In this document: piece after piece, positions 1-7,970 of the stretch
Layout of the letters: each line of letters opens with the position of its first letter
Position numbering within the stretch: position 1 is the first letter of the stretch
Source: Paenibacillus xerothermodurans
GTDB taxonomy: Bacteria > Bacillota > Bacilli > Paenibacillales > NBRC-103111
Length of the DNA: 64,000 nt
Assembly: GCF_002220865.2 (NCBI RefSeq)
Contig: NZ_NHRJ02000006.1
Span: 1 to 64,000 of the forward strand
Direction of reading: 5' to 3'
Notes under the pieces: model-generated
The model's input: only the letters and a program-made list of their open reading frames with translations
Told to the model about the DNA's origin: nothing
Database searches by the model: none
Program-made: the position numbers and the translations under genes

Positions 1-113
1 ACAATGTGTTCTACCACACGGTGGCCGAAATCCGTAACAATGTTCAGCAATTTATGGACGAAATTATGAAATCTCGGTGGTCGATCATAGATCGGCTTTG
101 TGTTAGGTTCTAA
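1..113 (+). mobile_element. C-terminal end of an IS630-family transposase (runs off the window)
   Basis: Reading in frame from base 3, the first 36 codons end at a TAA (111-113) and give a peptide beginning NVFYHTVAEIRNNV and ending IIDRLCVRF. This matches the usual C-terminus of IS630/Tc1-mariner-like transposases, where an NVFY...EI element precedes a short helix and an IDRLC motif. The rest of the gene would lie left of the window, so it is unknown whether the element is complete. Its right end abuts the truncated DGQHR gene, which suggests that the insertion interrupted that gene. No terminal inverted repeat can be confirmed with only one end visible. Confidence 0.72.
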
Positions 114-950
114 CTCAATTCTAGCGAATTCATTAGTTCAACTTATATATTTATCCAGAGGAGAGAATTCACTTTTTCCTCCTATTTTATTAAATGCTGA
201 GTCCAATTGGGAATTTGTAGCTTATGATAAACTGAGGCCTAACTTTGGAAGACTACTTTGTAATAAAAAGGCTTCACTCATCGATGGGCAGCATAGGCTT
301 GGCGGTATAAAATCATATATTCGAGACACAAATTCTGAATTGAATGTACCTTTTGTCGCATTTCATTTTCTAGATGGTGACGAAGAAATCCAACTTTTTG
401 ATACGATAAATACCAAGGGAAAGCCGATAGGAAGCTCCTTAAGCAAATTTCTTCAGAGACAGGCAGATGAGTTAAGTTGGATTTCCACCGAGTTAGCTCT
501 TCGAAATGATAGCCCATTTCATAATAACTCTTCAATTACTGGAAAAACACTTCTGGACGCCAAATCACTTTACAAAATCTTTATCGATTAGTAGAGATAT
601 TAACCAAACCAGCACATATAGTTCAGCTTTCAAAAGAAGTAAAGCTTATGCTTGTTATGGTTTATTTTAATGCAATAAAAGAACATTTTACTAAAGAGTG
701 GTCCGATTATAAAGAGTATAGAATTACACATATTGTGTGTCTAAATGCTCTGAGTATTGCTGGAGCGCAAGTTTTTTCTGCATGCGTTGCCGAAGACAAG
801 AAACATATTGACTATAGCCGTATAGTTAAATATGTTAAGAAATTGAAAAAACTAGATTGGTCCAGTTGCGGTGCTTTAAGATACATTCGTGGTACTTCTG
901 GCTCTAAAACCCTTGCTTCTGAGTTATTAATTCAGATGATACCAGAGTAA
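112..950 (+). pseudogene. DGQHR-domain (DndB-like) protein, 5'-truncated and frameshifted
   Basis: The first frame carries the family signature LIDGQHRLGGI preceded by NSLFPPILLN and followed by FVAFHFLDGDEEIQLFDTINTKGK, as in DGQHR proteins related to DndB. The frame closes with a TAG at 589-591. A second frame, open from about 543 to 950, reads ITLQNLYRLVEILTKPAHI and on to LLIQMIPE, so the protein continues after a frameshift near the A-run at 542-546. No proper N-terminus exists: homology starts where the transposase ends. DndB proteins regulate DNA phosphorothioation, and other DGQHR proteins lie in defence or mobile islands. No other dnd gene is visible here. The gene is probably dead. 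Confidence 0.7.
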
Positions 951-1368
951 TATCTAGCAACCTACATCTTCTTCAAACACAATAAGATTTCAGAGATTCC
1001 ATTTAAGTTGAGAAGCAGAGTATCAGTTAGCTTACGATTGAAAATGGATGACTTAAAGATCATCTCCATATTTCGCTGCTAATAGGTCCCAACATCTCAC
1101 GTGCCAACAACCCATCTCCCACGGTTATTAATGGACTCGTGATAACAGTGCAACGGTCTCCATGCAGAAAATAGTGAAGCGGACAGCCAATTATACATTG
1201 TGTGAAAGGTATCAGTATCTTTGAATCCATTGTATTTAGGATAGATCTTGAAAAACCGTTCGAGTCCCATCGCTTTTCACATATCCTTTTTTACATATGT
1301 AATTTTACACACTCTAATTTAACTATGTAATTGAGGTTAATTCCTACTCATAAAAAGTTTGGGAAAAT
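951..1368. other. Gene-free AT-rich stretch
   Basis: No open frame with a credible start and ribosome binding site was found on either strand. The stretch belongs to the AT-rich strip between the DGQHR pseudogene and the convergent lipoprotein gene. It ends at a strong bidirectional hairpin. Confidence 0.5.
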
Positions 1369-1407
1369 AAATAAGGCAGACGATCTAAGCGATCGACTGC
1401 CTTATTT
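1369..1407. terminator. Bidirectional intrinsic terminator
   Basis: An 11-bp perfect arm (AAATAAGGCAG, 1369-1379) pairs with CTGCCTTATTT (1397-1407), with a further CGATC/GATCG pairing inside. A and T tracts flank both sides. It lies between the convergent DGQHR remnant and the minus-strand lipoprotein gene and can serve either strand. Confidence 0.8.
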
Positions 1408-1495
1408 ATATTGGCTAGCAATGATCCCTGCTTCACCCATGAACCGATCCCCTTTTTAGTTAGCGATCCGGTAATAAACTCGTGTAAAGCGATGG

Positions 1496-1897
1496 CTATT
1501 TTTGTCCGTCTTTAATCTTTTCATACAATTTACCATCTTTAAAGGTCAATTGCACCTTAACTAAATCGGAATCTAACCCGTCAAAAATATAAACTTCAGT
1601 GTAATTTGGAGTCCCGCGTTGTCCAATAACCGAATGAAACTGACCTGGGCCTCCCACAATTTGGGTCACCTCTTGATAACTCATTCCTAATTGGAGCAAA
1701 TCAAATTCCTGCTTCGTAATCAACCGATCACGCATCAATTTATTGTGCTTATCTACTGGTCTAGGTACTGGTGGATACACATTAGGCTCCATTTTCCTGG
1801 GATCGGTTATGGATTCCTTTTGATGAGTGATCTCCCCGTCTGCACATGCCATCAGTCCCAACATTAGTAAGATGACCGCGTAGTTCAACAACAACAC
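1496..1897 (-). CDS. Small lipoprotein with a SmpA/BLIP-like or DUF3862-like domain
   Basis: The product is 133 residues. A hydrophobic N-terminus runs into the lipobox LMAC, so it should be a membrane-anchored lipoprotein. The second half contains LITKQEFDLLQLGMSYQEV followed by a GGPG turn and a beta-rich end with a conserved-looking KVQLTFKDGKLYEK. This layout (helix, 'GMSYEEV', glycine turn, 'F.DGKL..K') is typical of the small SmpA/OmlA/BLIP-like fold found in Firmicute lipoproteins. The start is uncertain: a GTG at 1897 touches the AAGGGG box, and TTG codons at 1894, 1891 or 1888 give better spacing. The function is unknown. It stands alone, between terminators. Confidence 0.65.
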   Translation of the reverse strand: MLLLNYAVILLMLGLMACADGEITHQKESITDPRKMEPNVYPPVPRPVDKHNKLMRDRLITKQEFDLLQLGMSYQEVTQIVGGPGQFHSVIGQRGTPNYTEVYIFDGLDSDLVKVQLTFKDGKLYEKIKDGQK

Positions 1898-2002
1898 CCC
1901 TTACGTGACAAATATAGATCAAAGAATACTATGATTAGTTATCTTTTAAACGCACATCTAATTGAAAAAGGTGCACCCACCTTAACCTTTTTTCATACAT
2001 TC

Positions 2003-2042
2003 GAAAAATAAAAGCCCTCTGGGCTTATCACAAGCCCGGAGG
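2003..2042 (-). terminator. Intrinsic terminator of the subtilase remnant
   Basis: On the minus strand a stem of CTCCgGGCTT / AAGCCCAGAGG type (2016-2042, loop 2027-2031) is followed by TTTTATTTTT (2003-2013). It sits 15 bases past the stop codon of the minus-strand protease. Confidence 0.8.
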
Positions 2043-2057
2043 ACTCCATCAAGAAAT

Positions 2058-3005
2058 TTAGTATGATATATCAAGAGAATAAGGTGTATCATGATATGCA
2101 CGAACCACAATAATATATTCTCCGGAAGGATAATTAGGAATAGAAATCATGTCTTGAGGATCTCCCCAGCCATTCTCACTTACAACCGCCGGATCATCCC
2201 CATTTTGAGGTGATGTTCCTGGATTCCACACCATTAAATCAACGTCTCCACGATTTTCGGTTGGGTTTAATAATGTTACGTTTAAATCAGCGCCAGTGCG
2301 ATTAACATTAACTTTATAAAAATAATCGAATCCTGCCGTAGCAGTATCATAAATTGTTCCGTAAAAACCACCAGATGAGAAAGAACCATAACTCCACCCG
2401 CCAGCTCGTTTAATCGATTCATGAATATCAATCATACCGTTACCATAGTTCATGTCATAACCAGGTGCTCCCATATCGATAGGGACTGCAGCTAATTCGC
2501 CTCCATTTGTATCACCTGTTGTGTAATAAGCATCCAGCATTAACGCATGTATCCCAGTGACTGCGGGTGAAGACATAGAAGTACCATTCTTACTCACGTA
2601 TCCATTCGTACTGCCATGCATTGCTGCCGTGATATTCGTTCCTGGGGCGACCACCCATGGTCCTTGACCACCTGTTCCTCGACTGGAACTATAATTCTAG
2701 CCATAGCCGCCCTCTGCAGGGTATGTAGTCCGTTTTGCAAAAGTGCTCATTGTACCGTAATAATCTCTAACATTATCGCCATTTACATCTAGACCATGGG
2801 GCTCACCGTTCGCATCAAACCATAATCCATTTCCATTGTTACCTGCAGAAACAAAAACTGGTCTTCCCATACTATTCAATGTGTTAATCTGGTCAACAAT
2901 AACTCCCTCCGCCTCAGTGTCAGCGAGGGTACCCAGACTAAGATTTACCAAGTCAAAATTCAAGGTATTGGCGTTATCAATTAACCATTGTAATCCCCGT
3001 TGTGG
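2058..3005 (-). pseudogene. Subtilisin-like serine protease (S8), 5'-truncated with in-frame amber codon
   Basis: Two stretches lie in one and the same frame. The upstream one reads LQWLIDNANTLNFDLVNLSLG and contains the oxyanion-hole motif VSAGNNG. The downstream one contains the catalytic serine motif NGTSMSSPAV and a C-terminal beta-rich PPC-like domain (DVDLMVWNPG, GEYIIVVRAY). They are separated only by a TAG at 2697-2699, between GGYG and NYSSSRGTGG. The catalytic Asp and His blocks, the prodomain and the signal peptide are absent, because homology stops near 3005 and unrelated GC-rich sequence begins. The amber codon alone could be a sequencing error; the missing 5' half could not. Confidence 0.85.
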
Positions 3006-3052
3006 TTCGGGCGCTTTGCAGCTTGCAGGTCATTCGGACGAGCTCGCCCGCA

Positions 3053-4267
3053 CTACCGGGCTAACGAGAAATGAAACACATCCTGCATGAGAATGGACGC
3101 CGCGCCGATCAGCTTCGCGTCTTGGCCGAGCGATGAAGTATACATATGCATTTTCTCAGATAGCACATGCAGCGCGTGCTTTGCGACGTAAGCATAGATT
3201 TTGTCAAACAACACGCTGGATTCAAAAATCAGCTCTCCGCCGAGAATAATGACTTCAGGGTTCAGCAGATTAATTAAGTTGACCACGCCGGCACCCAGAT
3301 ATCCTGTCATTTCATCCGCGACGTCGACGGCCAGTGCATCCCCTTCGTTCAGCGCTTCGTTGAAGACCGATGGCGTAATCGCGCCTTTTGTGACTGACGC
3401 CTTGCTAAGCATGGTCGTCCCCCTCCCTCTGGAGATGGACGTGATAATCCGCCCGTACACCGCCGGCCAGCTAACATAATTCTCGAGGCAGCCGACATTG
3501 CCGCATTCACATCGAATCCCGCTCCTGTCCACGCTCGTGTGCCCAAATTCCCCGGCACCGCCGCGCTCACCGCTAAGCAGCGTGTCGTTCACAATAATTC
3601 CGGCACCGACACCGTCCCCCACCGTGATATACAGCAGATTCCGGACGCCGCCGTATTTCCCCGTGAGCTTCTCAGCCATGACCGCAGCATTCGTGTCGTT
3701 CTCCACCCACACCTTTCGGCCGTACCGCAGCTCCATCATACTTTTTAAATCCATGTGTGCGAGACCCAGCTTCGCGTTATAATGGATGACCCCGGTGTGA
3801 CGGTCGACGATGCCCGGAGTAACAACGGAAATACCGATGCACCTATCCATGTTGGTGGAGGCTTCGACCAGCCGGTCGATCATCTCCAACGTGGAGGCGA
3901 GCACTTGCTGGCCGTTGGTTTCCTTCACGTTTAAAGTTTGTTTCTCAAAGATGTCGCGTGCCAGGTTCATCTTGGCCACTTCGATCAGCGAATTGGAAAT
4001 CGACGCGCAGATCATGAAATGGTTATCAGGAGAAAACTTCAACAGTATCGGCTTTCGGCCTCCATTGGATTGCCCGACCCCGGTTTCCTGTACGAAGCCT
4101 TCCCTGATGAGCTCCTGCACAGCCGAGGCCACCGTGGTCGGGCTAATATTGTTGCTTTTGGCGATCTCGCTGCGGGAGATAGGCCCACGCTCCCGGATCA
4201 TATTTAAAATGATAGACCGGTTTAATTCCTGAATCAGCTTGACGTCGCCCGTTCGTATTTTTTTCAA
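3053..4267 (-). CDS. ROK-family (XylR/NagC-type) transcriptional repressor
   Basis: The product is 404 residues from a TTG start at 4267, chosen because GGAGG lies 7 bases upstream and the protein then begins KKIRTGDVKLIQELNRSII, the usual start of this family. An N-terminal winged helix (SRSEIAKSNNISPTTVASAV) is followed by a ROK sugar-kinase-like domain with the zinc motif CECGNVGC and GGRKP. Such proteins bind DNA until a sugar displaces them. The gene is divergent from the ABC operon that starts at 4712 and is the obvious regulator of it. An open frame extends to 4432, but that extension lacks family likeness. Its 3' end abuts the truncated protease. Confidence 0.9.
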   Translation of the reverse strand: MKKIRTGDVKLIQELNRSIILNMIRERGPISRSEIAKSNNISPTTVASAVQELIREGFVQETGVGQSNGGRKPILLKFSPDNHFMICASISNSLIEVAKMNLARDIFEKQTLNVKETNGQQVLASTLEMIDRLVEASTNMDRCIGISVVTPGIVDRHTGVIHYNAKLGLAHMDLKSMMELRYGRKVWVENDTNAAVMAEKLTGKYGGVRNLLYITVGDGVGAGIIVNDTLLSGERGGAGEFGHTSVDRSGIRCECGNVGCLENYVSWPAVYGRIITSISRGRGTTMLSKASVTKGAITPSVFNEALNEGDALAVDVADEMTGYLGAGVVNLINLLNPEVIILGGELIFESSVLFDKIYAYVAKHALHVLSEKMHMYTSSLGQDAKLIGAASILMQDVFHFSLAR

Positions 4268-4357
4268 GTTGAACCTCCGGTTTACATAGTCATCGTTATT
4301 TTGCGTGCAGAAGATGCCACGTTTCTTAAAGTTCGAACAACAAAACGCATTTGGAAA

Positions 4358-4371
4358 TGAAAGCGTTGACA
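4358..4371 (+). promoter_or_regulatory. Catabolite-responsive element (cre) overlapping the -35 box
   Basis: TGAAAGCGTTGACA fits the CcpA consensus TGNAARCGNWWNCA with one mismatch (G at position 11). It shares its last six bases with the -35 hexamer of the operon promoter, so CcpA binding would block RNA polymerase. Confidence 0.65.
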
Positions 4372-4394
4372 ATATTCGCCCGGGCCGATACAAT
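4366..4394 (+). promoter_or_regulatory. Sigma-A promoter of the ROK-controlled sugar operon
   Basis: TTGACA (4366-4371) and TACAAT (4389-4394) are separated by exactly 17 bases, one mismatch from the full consensus. The direction is toward the ABC operon whose first gene starts at 4712, leaving a leader of about 310 bases. Confidence 0.8.
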
Positions 4395-4424
4395 GGTGCT
4401 GTGAAGGCCTGATTTCTATCCACT

Positions 4425-4443
4425 TTATCCATCTACTGGAGAA
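4425..4443. promoter_or_regulatory. Putative ROK operator 1
   Basis: TTATCCA TCTAC TGGAGAA is an imperfect dyad with a 5-base centre. It lies about 25 bases past the predicted transcription start and shares its core ATCCATC-ACTGGA with a second site 140 bases downstream. Assignment to the adjacent ROK repressor is inference. Confidence 0.55.
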
Positions 4444-4563
4444 ATTATAGCATACAACATTAGCCCAGCATACTGACAAGGACACAAAATTCACTTTATT
4501 AAGTTAGGTATAGCACTTCCATCGCTACATGCTGCCACTGTGACATCGCTCTTCCGTGCCCAC

Positions 4564-4584
4564 TTAATCCATCGACTGGATAAA
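4564..4584. promoter_or_regulatory. Putative ROK operator 2
   Basis: TTAATCCA TCGAC TGGATAAA forms a near-perfect dyad (TAATCCA/TGGATAA) and repeats the core of the site at 4425-4443. The centre-to-centre distance of about 140 bases would allow DNA looping by a dimeric or tetrameric repressor. Confidence 0.6.
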
Positions 4585-4711
4585 GATGAACTATGATTAT
4601 GCCGAGGAGGTGACGAGCCCGTCATTGTTTGCGTAAGAACAGCTTGTCCGGACAGAAGCCGGCACTCATTTACGGTTATATGAAACCAATCCAGGATGCG
4701 GAGGTAATCAG

Positions 4712-5986
4712 ATGCGCGGAAAGCTCACTTCACTTCTCTCGGTCTCAACGGCATGTCTACTCTTGTTAACCGCATGCGGCGGGAACGATACCGGGGGCGA
4801 CGCGGACGGCGGCACAGGCAAAAAAACAATTAATGTCGCGCTGTGGGATGAAAATGCCAAAGGCTTTTTGGATGAAACGATTGCTCTTTACAAAAAGGAC
4901 CACCCCAATGTCGATGTCAAAGTCACCTACACTCCGTTCGCGGATTATTGGACCAAGCTGAAGACTAGTCTGGCCGGCAAGGGGGGCCCCGATGTGTTCT
5001 GGATAAACGGGCCGCACATTTACGCTTACGCCTCCTCCGGTCTGATTAAAAACCTGCAGCCGCTGATTGTCAAAGATAAACTGGATACCTCTATCTACAC
5101 CCCTGCACTAGTCGATTTGTACACGTATGAAAAAAATTTATACGGCATCCCCTATTTTCTCGACTCCGCCGGACTGTTTTACAACAAAGAGATCTTCGAC
5201 AAAGCTGGGATTAAATATCCTGACGGCACTTGGACCTGGGATACACTCAAGGAGAACGCGCCGAAGCTGACAGATAAATCGAAAGGCGTTTACGGGTACA
5301 TCGCTCCTATCGCCAACCAGGGCGGGTACTACAACTACATCCACCAAGCCGGCGGGTATGTAATCAACGAAGAGCGAACCAAATCGGGCTTCGATTCTCC
5401 GGAAGCGCTGGCCGCGTTCCAGTGGATGGACACCTTTATGAAAAATGGCTCGTCTCCTTCCGGGCAGCAGCAAATCGAGACGGAGGGCAAACAGCTCTTC
5501 GGTTCCGGTAAAGCTGCCATGTACCCTGCTCTGTCGGTGAACAGTCCGGAATTTCACAAGCTGCTTGGAGACAAGCTCGGGGTCGCCCCGCTGCCGGCCG
5601 GCAAGCACAAAGCATCGATTGTCCACGGGCTGAGCTGGTCCATTAATCAAAACACGCCTAACGAGCAGGAAGCCTGGGATCTCGTGAAGGTGCTGACCAG
5701 CAAGGAAGGCAATGAGAATTTGGCGAAATCCGGCTTCAGCATACCGGCGTATAAGGGCACGGAAGCTGGATGGGTGAAGTCGATTCCTTCCCTCGACCTT
5801 AAAGTGTTCGTCGACTCCGTGGAGTTCGGTGTCGCCTATCCGGTTTCCCAGAAAACGGCGGAATGGCAGGCGGTAGAAACGAAGGAGCTGCAAAATGCAT
5901 TCCTCGGCAAGAAATCGTATGAAGACGCGCTCAAGACTATCGCATCGGAGATGAATAACATTCTCGCGACGGAGAAGAAACAGTAA
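4712..5986 (+). CDS. ABC sugar transporter, extracellular binding lipoprotein (family 1)
   Basis: The product has 424 residues. A signal peptide ends in the lipobox LLTAC and is followed by a flexible Gly/Asp-rich linker (GGNDTGGDADGG). The body begins INVALWDENAKGFLDETIALYKK and contains the family hallmark DVFWINGPHIYAYASSGLI. This is the CUT1 (maltose/raffinose-type) binding protein that captures a sugar outside the cell and hands it to the two permeases encoded next. A GGAGGTAATCAG box precedes the ATG. The gene is first in the operon under the ROK/CcpA-type promoter. The sugar cannot be named from sequence. No ATP-binding subunit is in the cluster, so a shared MsmX-type ATPase is likely. 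Confidence 0.92.
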   Translation: MRGKLTSLLSVSTACLLLLTACGGNDTGGDADGGTGKKTINVALWDENAKGFLDETIALYKKDHPNVDVKVTYTPFADYWTKLKTSLAGKGGPDVFWINGPHIYAYASSGLIKNLQPLIVKDKLDTSIYTPALVDLYTYEKNLYGIPYFLDSAGLFYNKEIFDKAGIKYPDGTWTWDTLKENAPKLTDKSKGVYGYIAPIANQGGYYNYIHQAGGYVINEERTKSGFDSPEALAAFQWMDTFMKNGSSPSGQQQIETEGKQLFGSGKAAMYPALSVNSPEFHKLLGDKLGVAPLPAGKHKASIVHGLSWSINQNTPNEQEAWDLVKVLTSKEGNENLAKSGFSIPAYKGTEAGWVKSIPSLDLKVFVDSVEFGVAYPVSQKTAEWQAVETKELQNAFLGKKSYEDALKTIASEMNNILATEKKQ

Positions 5987-6127
5987 ATCACTGTGCTAAG
6001 GCCGTACGATCCGCCGCGCATTCCGGCAACACCGCATAACAGCGACGGCGCTTTTCGGCAAGACCGTGTCTCTTATGCATTGCGAAGAAGTTCAAAGCGC
6101 CTAACCAAACAGAAGGGTGGTGTCAGC

Positions 6128-7075
6128 ATGATCGAGCTTAACACGCAGGCGTCACACTCAAAGCAAAGCGGAATCCGCGGCCGGCGCTCACTGTCCAAAC
6201 TTCAACTACATGAAGCGCTCTGGGCATACGTGTTCATAGCTCCCGTCGTTCTGGGGCTCGGTATATTTTATATGGCGCCTTCCGTTGCCTCGTTGTACCT
6301 GTCGTTCACCCAGTGGGACGGATTGTCTTCGCCGACTTTTACCGGGCTTGATAACTTCATTGAACTATCTAGGGATACCGCATTTTTGCAGTCCCTGGGG
6401 AATACCTTGTTGTATACCATAGGCACGGTACCCTTGACCTGCGCGTTCGCCGTCGTTGTGGCTGTTCTGCTGAACACATCAATTAAAGGTATGACGGTGT
6501 ATCGCACGCTGTATTTCATTCCCGTGATCACTATGCCTATCGCCGTTGGGATGGTGTGGAGATGGTTGTACAATTCGGAGTTCGGGTTGATCAACTATGT
6601 GCTTGGTGCGCTGCATTTGCCTCAGCCAAACTGGTTGTTCGACGAAAATATAGCCCTCCTGTCGATCATTCTTATCAGCGTTTGGAGCGGGGTTGGGTAT
6701 AGCGCGGTCATTCTGCTGGCAGGCCTCCAAGGCATATCCCCTGTGTACTATGAAGCAGCTTCCTTGGACGGTGCGGGACGGTTGTATCAGTTTTTTCGGA
6801 TCACCATTCCGCTGCTCGGCCCGAGCCTGTTCTTCGTCACAGTGATGAGCTTCATTAACTCGTTTCAGGTATTCGATCTGATCTATGTGATGGTCGGCAA
6901 AAATGACGCCATGCTCGACGCCACCCGAACCATTGTGTACAACATTTGGGAGACCGGGTTCAGATTCTTTAATATGGGTTATGCTTCGGCGCAAGCGTTT
7001 GTGCTTTTTGTGATTATTTTGTTTTTCACGGTGCTGCAATTTTATTTTCAGAAAAAATGGGTTCACTATCAATAG
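6128..7075 (+). CDS. ABC sugar transporter permease, MalF-type
   Basis: The product has 315 residues from the ATG at 6128, which is preceded by AAGGGTGG. A longer frame from 5993 exists, but its first 45 codons are hydrophilic and lack family likeness. Six membrane spans are apparent, starting with LWAYVFIAPVVLGLGIFYM. The cytoplasmic EAA loop reads YEAASLDGAGRLYQFFRITI and would contact the ATPase. It pairs with the MalG-type permease encoded directly downstream. Confidence 0.92.
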   Translation: MIELNTQASHSKQSGIRGRRSLSKLQLHEALWAYVFIAPVVLGLGIFYMAPSVASLYLSFTQWDGLSSPTFTGLDNFIELSRDTAFLQSLGNTLLYTIGTVPLTCAFAVVVAVLLNTSIKGMTVYRTLYFIPVITMPIAVGMVWRWLYNSEFGLINYVLGALHLPQPNWLFDENIALLSIILISVWSGVGYSAVILLAGLQGISPVYYEAASLDGAGRLYQFFRITIPLLGPSLFFVTVMSFINSFQVFDLIYVMVGKNDAMLDATRTIVYNIWETGFRFFNMGYASAQAFVLFVIILFFTVLQFYFQKKWVHYQ

Positions 7076-7089
7076 AAGGAGGAATCGAT

Positions 7090-7935
7090 ATGGCAGCAAT
7101 GGCTCCTGCCGCCGCCAAACGCGGGTCATCACATCTATGGGTGCACCTTACGCTCTTGCTCGGTGCGGTTATTATGGTCGCCCCCTTTTTGTGGATGATT
7201 TCCACCTCCCTGAAGTCTTACGCTGAATCTATGCAGGTGCCGCCGACATGGATTCCGACGGAGTGGCATACGGACAATTACGCGCGAGTCCTGGATACCG
7301 TGAACTTCCTGCAGTACTATCTCAACACGCTAGTCATGACCATCGGACGTACCGCAGGGCAGCTTGTGTTGTGCTCTCTGGCCGCTTATGCATTTGCTTG
7401 CATGCGGTTTCCGGGCAAGTCTGTGATTTTCATAAGCATGCTTTCCGTCCTGATGATTCCCTCGCAAGTGATCCTGATTCCAAGCTATGCGATCATGCGC
7501 ACGCTTAACTGGCTGGACACCTTTTATGTGCTCATCGTTCCGGGCATCTTCAGCGCTTTCGGTACGTTTCTGTTACGCCAGTTCTTCATGAGCCTGCCGC
7601 GGGAGCTCGAAGAAGCGGCCAAACTGGACGGCTGCAGCTACTTCGGCATTTTCCGCTGGGTGTATCTGCCCCTGTCGCGGTCGGCACTCATCTCTCTGGC
7701 CATCTTCACCATTTTGGCCTCGTGGAACGATTTGCAATGGCCGTTAATCATGACCAGCGAGGATGAGATGAGGGTGTTGTCGATCGGCATCTCCGCTTTT
7801 CAAGGGCAGCATGCCACGGATTACCCGCTTCTCATGGCCGCAGCGGTCATGGCTACTATCCCGATCATCGTTATTTTTGTCTTCTTCCAGCGTTACTTTA
7901 TCGAAGGGATTGCGATGAGCGGTATCAAGGGGTAA
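7090..7935 (+). CDS. ABC sugar transporter permease, MalG-type
   Basis: The product has 281 residues. The ATG at 7090 is chosen because AAGGAGG lies 7 bases upstream; the frame is open from 7057, overlapping the previous gene. The start of the mature fold (GAVIMVAPFLWMISTSLK) and the C-terminal QRYFIEGIAMSGIKG are typical of CUT1 MalG-type permeases. The EAA loop is LEEAAKLDGCSYFGIFRWVY. It forms the membrane channel with the preceding permease. Confidence 0.92.
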   Translation: MAAMAPAAAKRGSSHLWVHLTLLLGAVIMVAPFLWMISTSLKSYAESMQVPPTWIPTEWHTDNYARVLDTVNFLQYYLNTLVMTIGRTAGQLVLCSLAAYAFACMRFPGKSVIFISMLSVLMIPSQVILIPSYAIMRTLNWLDTFYVLIVPGIFSAFGTFLLRQFFMSLPRELEEAAKLDGCSYFGIFRWVYLPLSRSALISLAIFTILASWNDLQWPLIMTSEDEMRVLSIGISAFQGQHATDYPLLMAAAVMATIPIIVIFVFFQRYFIEGIAMSGIKG

Positions 7936-7970
7936 CACGGTAAATAAAACATAAAAAAGGAGCGGCAGCG

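Noticed and set aside
3053-4432. Longer version of the ROK gene starting at 4432
   Set aside because: The extra 55 residues match no ROK protein and overlap the operon promoter; a TTG at 4267 has a proper GGAGG.
5138-5893. Minus-strand frame of 251 codons opposite the first binding protein gene
   Set aside because: Arg-rich shadow translation without a start signal, within an intact binding-protein gene.
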